A stretch of 64,000 nt of DNA from Gammaproteobacteria bacterium MFB021 (lineage in GTDB: Bacteria; Pseudomonadota; Gammaproteobacteria; Pseudomonadales; Halomonadaceae). The position numbers and the translations under genes were made by a program. This document shows, in pieces, positions 16,627 through 25,152 of the stretch. A model generated the notes under the pieces. It was given only the letters and a program-made list of their open reading frames with translations. It ran no database searches and was not told where the DNA came from. Where the stretch lies: contig JNVT01000113.1 of NCBI GenBank assembly GCA_000737985.1, positions 1 through 64,000 on the forward strand, in the 5' to 3' direction. Each line of letters opens with the position of its first letter. Positions within the stretch are counted from its first letter, which is position 1.

Positions 16627-17931
16627 CTAGGCGGAGTGCCAGGCGCTGCCGTCGGGGTAGCGGTGGGCCGCGAGCGACGCCGCTTTCATGGTCACCCCGT
16701 AACCCGGGGCATCCGGTACCTGATAGCGGCCGCGGTGGATCTGCACCGGGGCCTCGAAGTGTTCGTGCAGATGGTCGACGTACTCGAGCAGGCGCCCCTC
16801 CAGCGAACCGGAGACCGCGATGTAGTCGAACATCGAGATGTGCTGGGTGTACTCGCACAGGCCCACGCCGCCGCCGTGGGGGCATACCGGGATGCCGTAC
16901 TTGGCCGCCAGCAGCAGTACCACCAGCACCTCGTTGAGCCCGCCCAGGCGGGCGGCATCGAGCTGGCAGAAGTCGAGCGCTTCGGCCTGGAACAGCTGCT
17001 TGAACATGACGCGGTTATGGCAGTGCTCACCGGTGGCGACGCCGATCGGCGCCAGACGGTGGCGGATCTCGGCATGGCCGAGAATGTCGTCGGGGCTGGT
17101 CGGCTCCTCGATCCAGTGCGGATCGAACTCGGCTAACTTGCGCATGTTGGCGATCGCTTCGTCGACATCCCACATCTGGTTGGCATCCATCATCAGGGTG
17201 CACTCGGGGCCGATCTCCTCGCGCAGAATGCGGGCACGGGCGCGATCCTCCTCGATGTCACCGCCCACCTTCTGCTTGAAGTGGCGCCAACCCTCGTCCA
17301 GCGCCTCGCGGCAGAGCTTGCGCATCTTCTCTTCTGAGTAGCCCAGCCAGCCCGCCGAGGTGGTGTAGCCGGGGTAGCCGTGCTCGCGCAGCTGCGCCAC
17401 ACGCTCGGCCTTGGTCGGCGCCTGGCGGCGCAGCAGGGCGATCGCCTCTTCTGGCGTGAGGGCATCGCTGACGAAGCGGAAGTCGAGACACTGGACCAGT
17501 GCCTCAGGGGTCATGTCGGCGAGCAGCTGCCAGACCGGCTTGCCCTCGCGCTTGGCCCACAGGTCCCACACCGCATTGACCATCGCCGCGCAGGCCAGAT
17601 GGATGACGCCCTTCTCCGGGCCGAGCCAGCGCAGCTGGCTGTCGCCGCTGGTCAGGTCGCGCCAGAAGGCGCCCATGTCGGCGGTGATCTCCTCGAGCGT
17701 CCGGCCCTCCAGGCGCGAGGCCAGGGAGTTGACCGCGGCGACGCAGATCTCGTTGCCGCGGCCGATGGTGAAGGTGAGCCCGTGACCGCTGATGCCATCG
17801 TCCGCATCGGTGTGCAGGATGACGTAGGTGGCCGAATAATCCGGCGCCGCGTTCATCGCGTCCGAGCCGTCGAGCTCACGCGAGGTGGGGAAGCGAATGT
17901 CCTGGGCTTCGACGCGCTGAATGATCGTCAT
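16627..17931 (-). CDS. L-fuconate dehydratase (enolase superfamily)
   Basis: A 434-residue mandelate racemase-group enzyme. The catalytic KxK lysine region reads GWRHFKQKVGGDIEED, the metal ligands start at MMDANQMWDVDEAI and HWIEEPTSPDD, and the histidine acid/base lies in GVATGEHCHNRVMFKQLFQA; this combination is characteristic of L-fuconate dehydratases. The reaction turns L-fuconate into 2-keto-3-deoxy-L-fuconate; known members also accept related acids such as L-galactonate. It is the first gene of a six-gene operon with a TRAP transporter and two oxidoreductases. A LysR gene is divergent, with a 144-bp repeat between them. Confidence 0.9.
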   Translation of the reverse strand: MTIIQRVEAQDIRFPTSRELDGSDAMNAAPDYSATYVILHTDADDGISGHGLTFTIGRGNEICVAAVNSLASRLEGRTLEEITADMGAFWRDLTSGDSQLRWLGPEKGVIHLACAAMVNAVWDLWAKREGKPVWQLLADMTPEALVQCLDFRFVSDALTPEEAIALLRRQAPTKAERVAQLREHGYPGYTTSAGWLGYSEEKMRKLCREALDEGWRHFKQKVGGDIEEDRARARILREEIGPECTLMMDANQMWDVDEAIANMRKLAEFDPHWIEEPTSPDDILGHAEIRHRLAPIGVATGEHCHNRVMFKQLFQAEALDFCQLDAARLGGLNEVLVVLLLAAKYGIPVCPHGGGVGLCEYTQHISMFDYIAVSGSLEGRLLEYVDHLHEHFEAPVQIHRGRYQVPDAPGYGVTMKAASLAAHRYPDGSAWHSA

Positions 17932-18032
17932 GGGGCGCGGTTTTCCTTATGGCTTACGGCACGAAATGGGTCGCGCTATTGTCGGGGAATACGCCAATAC
18001 TCGAGGCCTCAATCGATGGCCTCGACGGCGAT

Positions 18033-18176
18033 CAGGTGCTGTCTGAAAAGTCCACGAGCGAAGGCCAGGCAAGGCAAAAATCGGCGAGAGAGCGGAGTTT
18101 ACGTCGTGTAAATGAGCATCTTGAGCCGATTTTTAACGCCGCATGGGTGAGCGCAGTACTTTTCAGATAGTGCCTG
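18033..18176. repeat. 144-bp palindromic intergenic repeat, copy B
   Basis: The ends pair as CAGGTGCTGTCTGAAAAGT against ACTTTTCAGATAGTGCCTG (16 of 19). Inside, AAAAATCGGC near the left is mirrored by GCCGATTTTT near the right, and GTGTAAATGAGC is shared with copies A and D. The terminal sequence (CTGAAAAG type) differs from the TACGAAAAG type of the other two. It fills much of the 344-base divergent gap between the L-fuconate dehydratase and LysR genes, where no gene is visible. Confidence 0.85.
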
Positions 18177-18275
18177 TAGGACAGCCTAAAGGAGCGCCAG
18201 AGCCCCGAATAATCGTTTTTTTTGCAACTGGAATAACCCGGGGTTATTGTCTTTGACCAAAGAATAAAGGCAGGG

Positions 18276-19211
18276 ATGCACATGTCCCACGATAGTCGAA
18301 TTCACATCAAGAGCTGGTTGCGTATCAAGCATCTCGTACTGCTGGTAACGCTCGACGAAAGTCGTAGTCTTCACGCCACTGCGCGGCACATGAACATGAG
18401 CCAACCTGCGGCCAGCAAGATGCTCAAGGACATCGAGAACTTCTTTGGCATGGCGCTGTTTCTGCGCCAGCCACGGCAGATGACATTGACCAGCGGTGGT
18501 CGCATGCTGGTGCGCTATGCGCGCAGTATTCTCAACGACACCGACCGCCTGATCGACGATCTGATCTCGCTGCGCGAAGGTGGCCACGGCAAGCTGGTGA
18601 TCGGCAGCGTCCCCGGTGCGGCACCGGTACTGCTGCCGCAGGCGATCATCCAGCTCAAGCATGAGCGCCCGCAGTTGGCGGTGAACGTGCAGGAAAACTC
18701 CAGCGATCGTCTGCTGGCCGATCTCGAGTACAAGCGTCTCGATGTGGTACTGGGACGCTTCACCGACCCGGCCCAGCACCACCTGTTCGATTTCCTGCCG
18801 CTCCAGGCCGAACCGGTCTCGATCGTGGTACGCGCCGGCCACCCGCTGTGCCAGCACACCCCGACCCTGGCCGAGGTAGTGCGCTGGCCGTGGGTGATGC
18901 ACCCCACCTCCAGCCCCATGCGCGGCCTGTTCGAGGTGGCCCTGGCCGAGGCCCAGGTGCGCTCGCCGCGCAATGTGATCGAGACCACCTCGACCCAGAC
19001 CACGCTGCAGCTGGTCAGCGCCTCGGATGCCATCGCGCTGCTGCCCACCTCGATACTGCGCACGGCGATCTCGTCCGGGCGCTTCGCCGCGCTGCCGCTG
19101 ACCATCGGCGAGCCGCTGGGCTACTACGGGGTGATGACGCGCAAGGGCGAGGAGCGTGCCGAGGTGGTGGACGCCTTCATCTCACTGCTGATGGCGCGCT
19201 CCGAGGGCTGA
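18276..19211 (+). CDS. LysR family transcriptional regulator
   Basis: A 311-residue LysR regulator: winged helix in residues 10-70 (HATARHMNMSQPAASKMLKDIENFFG), then a substrate-binding domain of the GbpR/CbbR type (KLVIGSVPGAAPVLLPQAI). ATG 18276 and ATG 18282 are both possible; AAAGG suits the first and AGGG the second. It is divergent from the L-fuconate dehydratase/TRAP operon and is the natural candidate for its sugar-acid-responsive regulator. Confidence 0.88.
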   Translation: MHMSHDSRIHIKSWLRIKHLVLLVTLDESRSLHATARHMNMSQPAASKMLKDIENFFGMALFLRQPRQMTLTSGGRMLVRYARSILNDTDRLIDDLISLREGGHGKLVIGSVPGAAPVLLPQAIIQLKHERPQLAVNVQENSSDRLLADLEYKRLDVVLGRFTDPAQHHLFDFLPLQAEPVSIVVRAGHPLCQHTPTLAEVVRWPWVMHPTSSPMRGLFEVALAEAQVRSPRNVIETTSTQTTLQLVSASDAIALLPTSILRTAISSGRFAALPLTIGEPLGYYGVMTRKGEERAEVVDAFISLLMARSEG

Positions 19212-19229
19212 GCGTCGCATCATCCAACC

Positions 19230-19256
19230 CCGCCGCCGGCAGTTCACCGGCGGTGG
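19230..19256. terminator. possible hairpin terminator between convergent LysR and xylX genes
   Basis: CCGCCGCCGG and CCGGCGGTGG can pair around a 7-base loop (one G-U pair). There is no T run, so intrinsic termination is uncertain. Confidence 0.35.
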
Positions 19257-19306
19257 GATGGGAGCGATGCCCGGGTGGTGCAGTGGCAGTTCGGGGCAGG
19301 AAGCGC

Positions 19307-20497
19307 TCAGCGCCGTGCGAGGTGGGCGATCAGGCGGCGAATGCCGAAGGTCCACGGCGGCAGCTGGTCGCTACGTGCGACCACGTTGCTCAGCCGCCCC
19401 AGCTTGGGCGTGCTGATATCGACCCGGTCGCCCAGGTGATGGGTAAAGCCCTGGCCTTCGCCGTCGCGATCCTGGATCGGCGAGAACATGGTGCCGAGAA
19501 AGAGCATGAAGCCATCCGGGTACTGGTGGTGCGCCCCCCGGGTCTGGCTCACCAGGTCGTGCGGGTCGCGGCTGATCTCGCGCATGTCGCTGTCGCCCTC
19601 GAGCACGAAACCGTCGTCGCTACCCTCGATACGCAGCGAGACCCGCGCCTGGCGCACGTCGTCGATACCGAAGTGGGCGTCGAACAGGCGGATGAACGGG
19701 CCGATGGCGCAGGAGGCGTTGTTGTCCTTGGCCTTGCCCAGCAGCAGCGCACTGCGCCCCTCGACGTCGCGCAGGTTGACGTCGTTGCCCAGGCTGGCGC
19801 CGCGCACCTGCCCCTGGGCGTCCACCGCGAGCACGATCTCCGGCTCCGGATTGTTCCATTGCGAGGCCGGATGCAGGCCGACCCGGGCGCCGTGGCCCAC
19901 CGCGGAGAGCGGCTGCGCCTTGGAGAAGACCTCGGCATCCGGGCCGATCCCCACCTCCATGTACTGCGACCAGGCACCGCGCGCCTGCAGCTCGCGCTTG
20001 AGCGTCATCGCCTCTTCCGAGCCGGGCTGGATGCGCGACAGGTCGCTGCCGATCAGCGTCTGGATCTCGCGGCGCAGCTCGGCGGCGCGGTTGAGATCGC
20101 CGCCGGCCTGCTCCTCGATCACCCGTTCCAGCAGGCTGACCGCGAAGGTCACGCCGCAGGCCTTGATCGCCTGCACGTCGCAGGGCGCGAGCAGATAGGG
20201 CGCCACCGGTTCGGCGGCGGCGCTGTTGGCCAGCACCGTCGCCAGCGGGGCGATCAGCGGTGCCTCGGCGTCGCGCACCAGGCCCGCGGCGTCGGGGTGC
20301 TCGAGCAGGTCGGCCATGGTGGCGACATGCGCGGAGAGATCGACCAGGGTATCGCCACGCACGGCGACGATGGCCGGGCCGCCGCGCTGCGGGTCGTCGC
20401 CCAGCCAGGCGCGGCCCACCAGCAGGGCGCGATCGGCGTCCTCGGGCAGACAGTCGAGTGACTCGGGCAGGCGGTCGGGTGCTTGGGCTTGCGTCAT
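19307..20497 (-). CDS. xylX: 2-keto-3-deoxy-D-xylonate dehydratase (XylX-like, FAH superfamily)
   Basis: The 396-residue protein matches, as far as I recall it, the Caulobacter XylX pattern over its full length: LLAPCDVQAIKACGVTFAVS, WSQYMEVGIGPDAEVF, SQWNNPEPEIVLAV, ASLGNDVNLRDVEGRSALLL, AKDNNASCAIGPFIRLFD, HQYPDGFMLFLGTMFSPIQD and the ending PWTFGIRRLI. In the Weimberg route it removes water from 2-keto-3-deoxy-D-xylonate to give 2-oxoglutarate semialdehyde; acidic metal ligands of the FAH fold lie in the PEPEIVL region. It is the last gene of the TctCBA/Ldh operon. The alternative is a dehydratase for the L-arabinonate analogue. Confidence 0.82.
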   Translation of the reverse strand: MTQAQAPDRLPESLDCLPEDADRALLVGRAWLGDDPQRGGPAIVAVRGDTLVDLSAHVATMADLLEHPDAAGLVRDAEAPLIAPLATVLANSAAAEPVAPYLLAPCDVQAIKACGVTFAVSLLERVIEEQAGGDLNRAAELRREIQTLIGSDLSRIQPGSEEAMTLKRELQARGAWSQYMEVGIGPDAEVFSKAQPLSAVGHGARVGLHPASQWNNPEPEIVLAVDAQGQVRGASLGNDVNLRDVEGRSALLLGKAKDNNASCAIGPFIRLFDAHFGIDDVRQARVSLRIEGSDDGFVLEGDSDMREISRDPHDLVSQTRGAHHQYPDGFMLFLGTMFSPIQDRDGEGQGFTHHLGDRVDISTPKLGRLSNVVARSDQLPPWTFGIRRLIAHLARR

Positions 20498-20576
20498 GGG
20501 AAAACCAGCTCTCGATGATCAGGGGTGACTGGGCGCCGCTGCGTTAGTGCGGCGCGGATAAAGGGGTGCCCGGCGT

Positions 20577-21632
20577 TCAGCCGAAGGGCGTCGTGCCGGC
20601 CAGCGATGAGCGTGCCACTGCCTGGCGCATCGCCGCCACCACGTCTTCGGGTAGCGGGATGCCGTCGGCGAGATAGTCGCGCCGCCGCGCCAGACCGGAC
20701 TGGCCGGGCAGGCGCACCGGGCGCTCGGCGTCGCGCGGGCGCGCCTCGAAGCAGCGCCGGGCGAGATGGTCGGTCTCGTCGAGGAACGCCTGCGTACCGC
20801 CGAAGCGCGCCGGGTCGATCACCATCACCATCACCGAGGCGCCCCAGGTGGTGGGGCCATCCTTGCGCCCGAACCCGGCCAGGGCCGAGGTCAGCGCTTC
20901 CACCATCAGCCCCAGGGCGAAGCCCTTGTGGCCGAAGGCGAGTTCGCCCAGCGGCAGGATGCTGCCGCCCGGCTCGGCGAAGTAGTCGGCGGGGTCGTCG
21001 CTCACCGCACCGTGCCCGGAGAGGATCGCCGGATGCGCCAGACGCTCGCCGGCGGCGTGGGTCTTGCCCACGGTGCCGTTGGTGATGGTCGACATGCTGA
21101 CATCGATCAGCAGCGGCTGCTCGCGGCCGGGGATGCCCGCCGCCAGCGGGTTGGGGGTATACACCCGGTCGAGACCGCCGAACGGTGCCACCGAGGCCAC
21201 CGCAGGGTCCGAACTCAGGATCAGCGGCACCAAGTTGGCCTCCACCAGCGGCTGCAGATAGGCCGCCAGGCAGGCGATATGGTGCGAGCGCTTGAGGCTG
21301 ACCATGCCCAGGCCGAAAGTGGCAGCGGCCGCGCGGCAGTGGTCGAGTGCGCGCTGGACCAGATAGGGCCCGAGCAGGTAGTGGCCGTCGAACAGCGCCG
21401 CCACCGGGGTGTTTTCCTGAATCTTGAGCACCCCGGGGTCGCCGCTGGCGTTGCCGGCGGCGAGATCCTTGAGGTAGCCGTCGGCCAGCTTCACGCCGTG
21501 GGTGTGGTGGCCGAGCAGATCGCCCTCGACCAGAATCCTGGCGGTGGTCTCGGCGACCTCCTCCTGCGCCCCCGCCTCGCGGAACAGGGCGCTCAGAGTG
21601 GTGCGCAGGGTGGCGGCGTCATAGCGGGTCAT
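20577..21632 (-). CDS. Ldh family malate/lactate/sulfolactate-type dehydrogenase
   Basis: A 351-residue NAD(P)-dependent oxidoreductase of the non-Rossmann Ldh_2 family. The family landmarks are GHHTHGVKL near the N-terminus, VSLKRSHHIACLAAY containing the catalytic histidine, PNPLAAGIPG and LGELAFGHKGFALGLMVEAL. Members reduce or oxidise small 2-oxo/2-hydroxy acids, including diketo-gulonate. Its ATG overlaps the tctA stop by four bases (ATGA), so it is coupled to the transporter. The substrate is probably an imported aldonate or keto-acid but is not determined. Confidence 0.85.
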   Translation of the reverse strand: MTRYDAATLRTTLSALFREAGAQEEVAETTARILVEGDLLGHHTHGVKLADGYLKDLAAGNASGDPGVLKIQENTPVAALFDGHYLLGPYLVQRALDHCRAAAATFGLGMVSLKRSHHIACLAAYLQPLVEANLVPLILSSDPAVASVAPFGGLDRVYTPNPLAAGIPGREQPLLIDVSMSTITNGTVGKTHAAGERLAHPAILSGHGAVSDDPADYFAEPGGSILPLGELAFGHKGFALGLMVEALTSALAGFGRKDGPTTWGASVMVMVIDPARFGGTQAFLDETDHLARRCFEARPRDAERPVRLPGQSGLARRRDYLADGIPLPEDVVAAMRQAVARSSLAGTTPFG

Positions 21633-23143
21633 TTCTCGTCTCCGGCGGTGGCGGCTGCGGGGCGGCGCAGCCGGCGGATGTGCTTGATCAACGTCGGCAG
21701 CAGCCAGATCAGGATCACCAGCGCGCCGAGGGCGGCGCTGATCGGGCGCTCGAAGAAGGCGAGCAGATCGCCGCCGGACTTGAGCATCGAGCTCATGAAG
21801 CTGTTCTCCAGCGTGCCGCCGAGCACCAGCCCCAGGATCGCCGGCGCCATGGGGAAGTCGTTGCGCGCCAGCACGAAGGCCACCAGGCCGATGATCAGCA
21901 TGATCCAGATATCGGTGACCGAGTTGTTGATGGCGAAGGCGCCGACGATGCAGAAGGTGAAGATCACTGGCATCAGCATCTTGCGCGGGGTCAGGATGAA
22001 GACCTTGGAGGCGCGGATCGCCAGATAGCCCAGCGGCAGCATCATCAGGTTGGCGACGAAGAACACCGTGAACAGGGCATAGACCTGGCTGCCGCCGTTC
22101 ATGAAGATGGTCGGCCCCGGGTTCATGCCCTTCATGTAGAGCACACCGATGACGATGGCGGTGATGGTGTCGCCCGGGATGCCGAACACCAACGCCGGCA
22201 CCCAGGCCCCGCTGATGCCGGAGTTGTTGGCCGAGCTGGCGTCGACGATCCCTTCGATATGGCCGCTGCCGTACTTCTCCTTCTCCTTCGAGCGGCTCTT
22301 GCCCAGCGCATAGGCGATCCAGGCGGCGATATCCGCCCCCGCGCCCGGCAGCGCGCCGATCAGCGTACCCAGGGCGCTGCCGCGCAGCATGTTGCGCCAG
22401 TAGCGGCGCAGGGTGGCGGGGGCCTGACGGAACACGCTGTCCTTGGCCATTGCCGGCACGCTGCGGGCCTCGTTGCGCGAGCCGTAGAACAGCATGATCT
22501 CGTTGAGCGCGAACATGCCGATCATCACCGGAATGAAGTTGACCCCGGCCATCAGGTCGGGCACGCCGAAGGTGAAGCGCGGCGCGCCGCTCATCATGTC
22601 GAGCCCCACGGTGGAGAGCAGCAGACCCACGGTGAGCGACAGAAACGCCTTCAGCCGTGAGCCGATGGCGATGAAGATCGAGCAGCTCAGGCCCAGCAGC
22701 GCCAGCCAGAAGTACTCGAAGGAGCTGAAGTTGAGCGCCACCTCGGCCAGCGAGGGGGAGACGAACACCAGCACCAGGGTGCCGAACAGACCGCCGAACA
22801 CCGAGCACAGCAGGTTGGTCCCCAGGGTCTCCCGGGCCCGACCCTGGCGCGCCAGCTGGTACGACTCGCCGACATAGGCGGCGGAGGCGGGGGTGCCGGG
22901 GATATTGAGATAGGTGCCGGGAATGTCGCCGGCGAAGATCGCCATGGCCGAGGTCGCGACGATCGCCGCGATCGCCGGCGTGGCGTCCATGTAGAAGGTG
23001 ATCGGCACCAGCAGGGCCACCGCCATGGTGGCGGTGAGGCCGGGGATGGCGCCGACGAAGAGCCCGAACACGGCCGCCGCGACGATCACCAGCAGCGTCT
23101 GGGCGTTGAACACCATGGCCAGGCCTTGCACGAAGGTTTCCAT
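21629..23143 (-). CDS. tctA: tripartite tricarboxylate transporter large permease (TctA)
   Basis: A 504-residue protein with about 10-12 membrane segments and the TctA signature features: GLFVGAIPGLTATMAVALLVPI near the N-terminus, FAGDIPGTYLNIPGTPASA, and GSALGTLIGALPGAGADIAAWIAYALGK in the middle. It couples ion flow to uptake of organic acids delivered by TctC. It follows tctB after a 6-base gap and overlaps the dehydrogenase start. Confidence 0.94.
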   Translation of the reverse strand: METFVQGLAMVFNAQTLLVIVAAAVFGLFVGAIPGLTATMAVALLVPITFYMDATPAIAAIVATSAMAIFAGDIPGTYLNIPGTPASAAYVGESYQLARQGRARETLGTNLLCSVFGGLFGTLVLVFVSPSLAEVALNFSSFEYFWLALLGLSCSIFIAIGSRLKAFLSLTVGLLLSTVGLDMMSGAPRFTFGVPDLMAGVNFIPVMIGMFALNEIMLFYGSRNEARSVPAMAKDSVFRQAPATLRRYWRNMLRGSALGTLIGALPGAGADIAAWIAYALGKSRSKEKEKYGSGHIEGIVDASSANNSGISGAWVPALVFGIPGDTITAIVIGVLYMKGMNPGPTIFMNGGSQVYALFTVFFVANLMMLPLGYLAIRASKVFILTPRKMLMPVIFTFCIVGAFAINNSVTDIWIMLIIGLVAFVLARNDFPMAPAILGLVLGGTLENSFMSSMLKSGGDLLAFFERPISAALGALVILIWLLPTLIKHIRRLRRPAAATAGDEK

Positions 23144-23149
23144 GAGCGA

Positions 23150-23635
23150 TTACCCGATCCAGGCCAGACTTTGCGGGAGCAGTACGCCCTCCGGCAGCGG
23201 AATCAGCAGATAGCGCGAGAACAGCAGGGTGACGATGAGCGACACCACCAGGGCGACGCCCAGCGCCAGCCACCATTTCGCGCCGCGCATCAGCATCAGC
23301 AGCCACATCGAGAGCAGCATGCACAGCCCGGCGCCGAGGGTCTCGGCGGCCAGGATGTAGAACACGATCAGGGCGCAGGGCACCAGGGACAGCGCCAGCC
23401 CGCGGTAGTCGTAGCGCGAGAGCCCCGGGTCCTCGGGCGCGTGCCGCCGGGCGGCGAGCACGCGGACCTGGCTCAGTGCCAGCAGTGCGCCGCCGATCAG
23501 CATCCCCGCGCCGATCAGCGAGGGGAACAGCGATGGCCCGTACTGCAGCGAGGGCATGGTGGGGTAGGTCTGGGCCACGGCGATCACCACGCCGCCGCCG
23601 ATGGCAAAGACCAGACCCAGGAGAAAGTCTCTCAT
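23150..23635 (-). CDS. tctB: tripartite tricarboxylate transporter small permease (TctB)
   Basis: A 161-residue protein with four hydrophobic segments, the size and topology of TctB. The start ATG 23635 (MRDFLLGLVFAIGGG) is chosen because the reading frame upstream does not resemble the family. It lies between tctC and tctA in the usual order. Confidence 0.88.
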   Translation of the reverse strand: MRDFLLGLVFAIGGGVVIAVAQTYPTMPSLQYGPSLFPSLIGAGMLIGGALLALSQVRVLAARRHAPEDPGLSRYDYRGLALSLVPCALIVFYILAAETLGAGLCMLLSMWLLMLMRGAKWWLALGVALVVSLIVTLLFSRYLLIPLPEGVLLPQSLAWIG

Positions 23636-23660
23636 CGTGCGACTCCCGCGGGCTGCGCCC

Positions 23661-24638
23661 TCACTTGGCCAGGCCGACCTGTTTGACGATCTCGCCGAAG
23701 CGCTGATCCTGCTCGGCCATGAACTTGCCGAAGTCATCGGCGCCGCGCCACTCGGTGCCGAAGCCCTGCTTGGCCATGAAGTTCTGGTAGGTGTCGCTCT
23801 GGTAGGCCGCCTCGACCGCTTTCTCCAGCGTCTTGACCACGGCCGGGTCCATGCCCTTTGGGCCGGCGATGCCGCGCCACTCACCGATGGTGTAGTCGCT
23901 GCCGATTGCCTCTTTCAGCGTGGGGACGTCGGGGAAGCTGGCCAGGCGCTCCGGTGCCATGATCGCCAGACTCTTGACCTTGCCCGCCTCGATCATCGCG
24001 CGCCCTTCGGGCACCGAGCTGGGCACGATATCGATGCTGCCCGCTGCCATCTCGGTCATCGCCGGCGCCGCGCCCTGGCTGGGAATCCAGGTCACGCGGT
24101 CGGCCTCCATGCCCTGGTCGAGCAGCAGCCCGGCGAAGGCCAGATGCCACACGCCACCCTGGCCGGTGCCGGAGGCGTTGTAGGTGCCCTTGGGCTCGTC
24201 CTTGACCTTGTCGAGCAGGGTCTGGGCGGAGTCGAAGGGGCCGTCGGCGGCAACCTGGATGCCGGCGTAGTCGTAGTTGATCTGGGCGATCGGGGTGTAG
24301 TCGGCGTAGGTGAGCTGGGTCAGGCCCTGCCAGTGCATCATGTTGATCTCGCCGGTGACCAGGCCGAGGGTGTAGCCATCGGGCCTGGCCATGGCGATGG
24401 CGGTATGCCCGACCACGCCGCTACCTCCGGTGCGGTTGACCACGTTGACAGTCTGGCCGAGCTCTTTTTCCAGCGCCGTGGCGATGGTGCGCGCGGTGGC
24501 ATCGGTGCCGCCTCCCGCCGCCCATGGCACGATCAGGGTGATCGGCTTTTCGGGGTAGTCGGCCAGCGCCGGCAGTGGCAGAACCAGGGCCGCACCGAGC
24601 AGGCCGAGGCAGAAGCGTTTCGCGGTCGTCGAGATCAT
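23661..24638 (-). CDS. tctC: tripartite tricarboxylate transporter substrate-binding protein (TctC/BugT family)
   Basis: A 325-residue periplasmic protein. It has a signal peptide ending LPALA, then YPEKPITLIVPWAAGGGTDATAR, the ligand-binding loop typical of Bug proteins. Start ATG 24638 has GGAG at 8 bases. It is the first gene of the operon tctC-tctB-tctA-ldh-xylX. The genomic context suggests aldonates such as xylonate rather than citrate, but that is inference. Confidence 0.92.
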   Translation of the reverse strand: MISTTAKRFCLGLLGAALVLPLPALADYPEKPITLIVPWAAGGGTDATARTIATALEKELGQTVNVVNRTGGSGVVGHTAIAMARPDGYTLGLVTGEINMMHWQGLTQLTYADYTPIAQINYDYAGIQVAADGPFDSAQTLLDKVKDEPKGTYNASGTGQGGVWHLAFAGLLLDQGMEADRVTWIPSQGAAPAMTEMAAGSIDIVPSSVPEGRAMIEAGKVKSLAIMAPERLASFPDVPTLKEAIGSDYTIGEWRGIAGPKGMDPAVVKTLEKAVEAAYQSDTYQNFMAKQGFGTEWRGADDFGKFMAEQDQRFGEIVKQVGLAK

Positions 24639-25060
24639 GGCGGTGTCTCCGGAGTGACGTATCGTTTTGTTTATGGTTGTGTGGGGCGTCGTTGTACCGA
24701 TCGCCGTCTTGCTCAGGGAGTGGTTGTGGGCTTGGCCGCTTGACACGCAACGGGCCTTTAGCGGGTGAAGCACACGGCGTCTGACAAGCCTTACCTATCG
24801 TGCCAAACGCGTCGAAACTGGCACTGGTATCGGGCGACTGACGTCCTGGCTGGGCTCGTCAAGTGTCGTGCTTTTCGTCCTCGAAGCTATGACGAATGAA
24901 CATTGAGTGCAATATTCGTGTTGGCTAGACATTGGTCGAGTGCACCTGCCGATGGGGTCAGAAGCTGTCACCCTGTCCGCCGGTGAGTGCGTAAAAACAT
25001 CTGCCGGGTCGGCAGCCCAGCCTAGCGTGATTCGCGGGTGGGGTATTTGCGGCGAAAGTC

Positions 25061-25093
25061 TATGTTGTACTTATTGCTAGTATGTTCAACATA
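25061..25093. promoter_or_regulatory. paired 13-bp palindromic operator-like sites
   Basis: TATGTTCAACATA (25081-25093) is a perfect palindrome around a central base pair, and TATGTTGTACTTA (25061-25073) is a degenerate copy exactly 20 bases earlier, two helical turns away. They lie 60-92 bases ahead of the araD1-type gene in the 514-base divergent region between tctC and that gene, which otherwise holds no visible gene. The pattern suits a dimeric GntR/FCD repressor; the GntR gene at 28260 is the nearest candidate. Confidence 0.55.
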
Positions 25094-25152
25094 GGCGAAT
25101 TGGTGCCTATTGCCGCGCCCGAACCCAACCAATACCGAGGAGAGCAAACACG

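Noticed and set aside
20577-23324. A 915-codon minus-strand frame that could be read as a giant fusion
   Set aside because: Only the last 351 codons (Ldh family) are real; the first part is an out-of-frame reading of tctA, whose true frame is clear.
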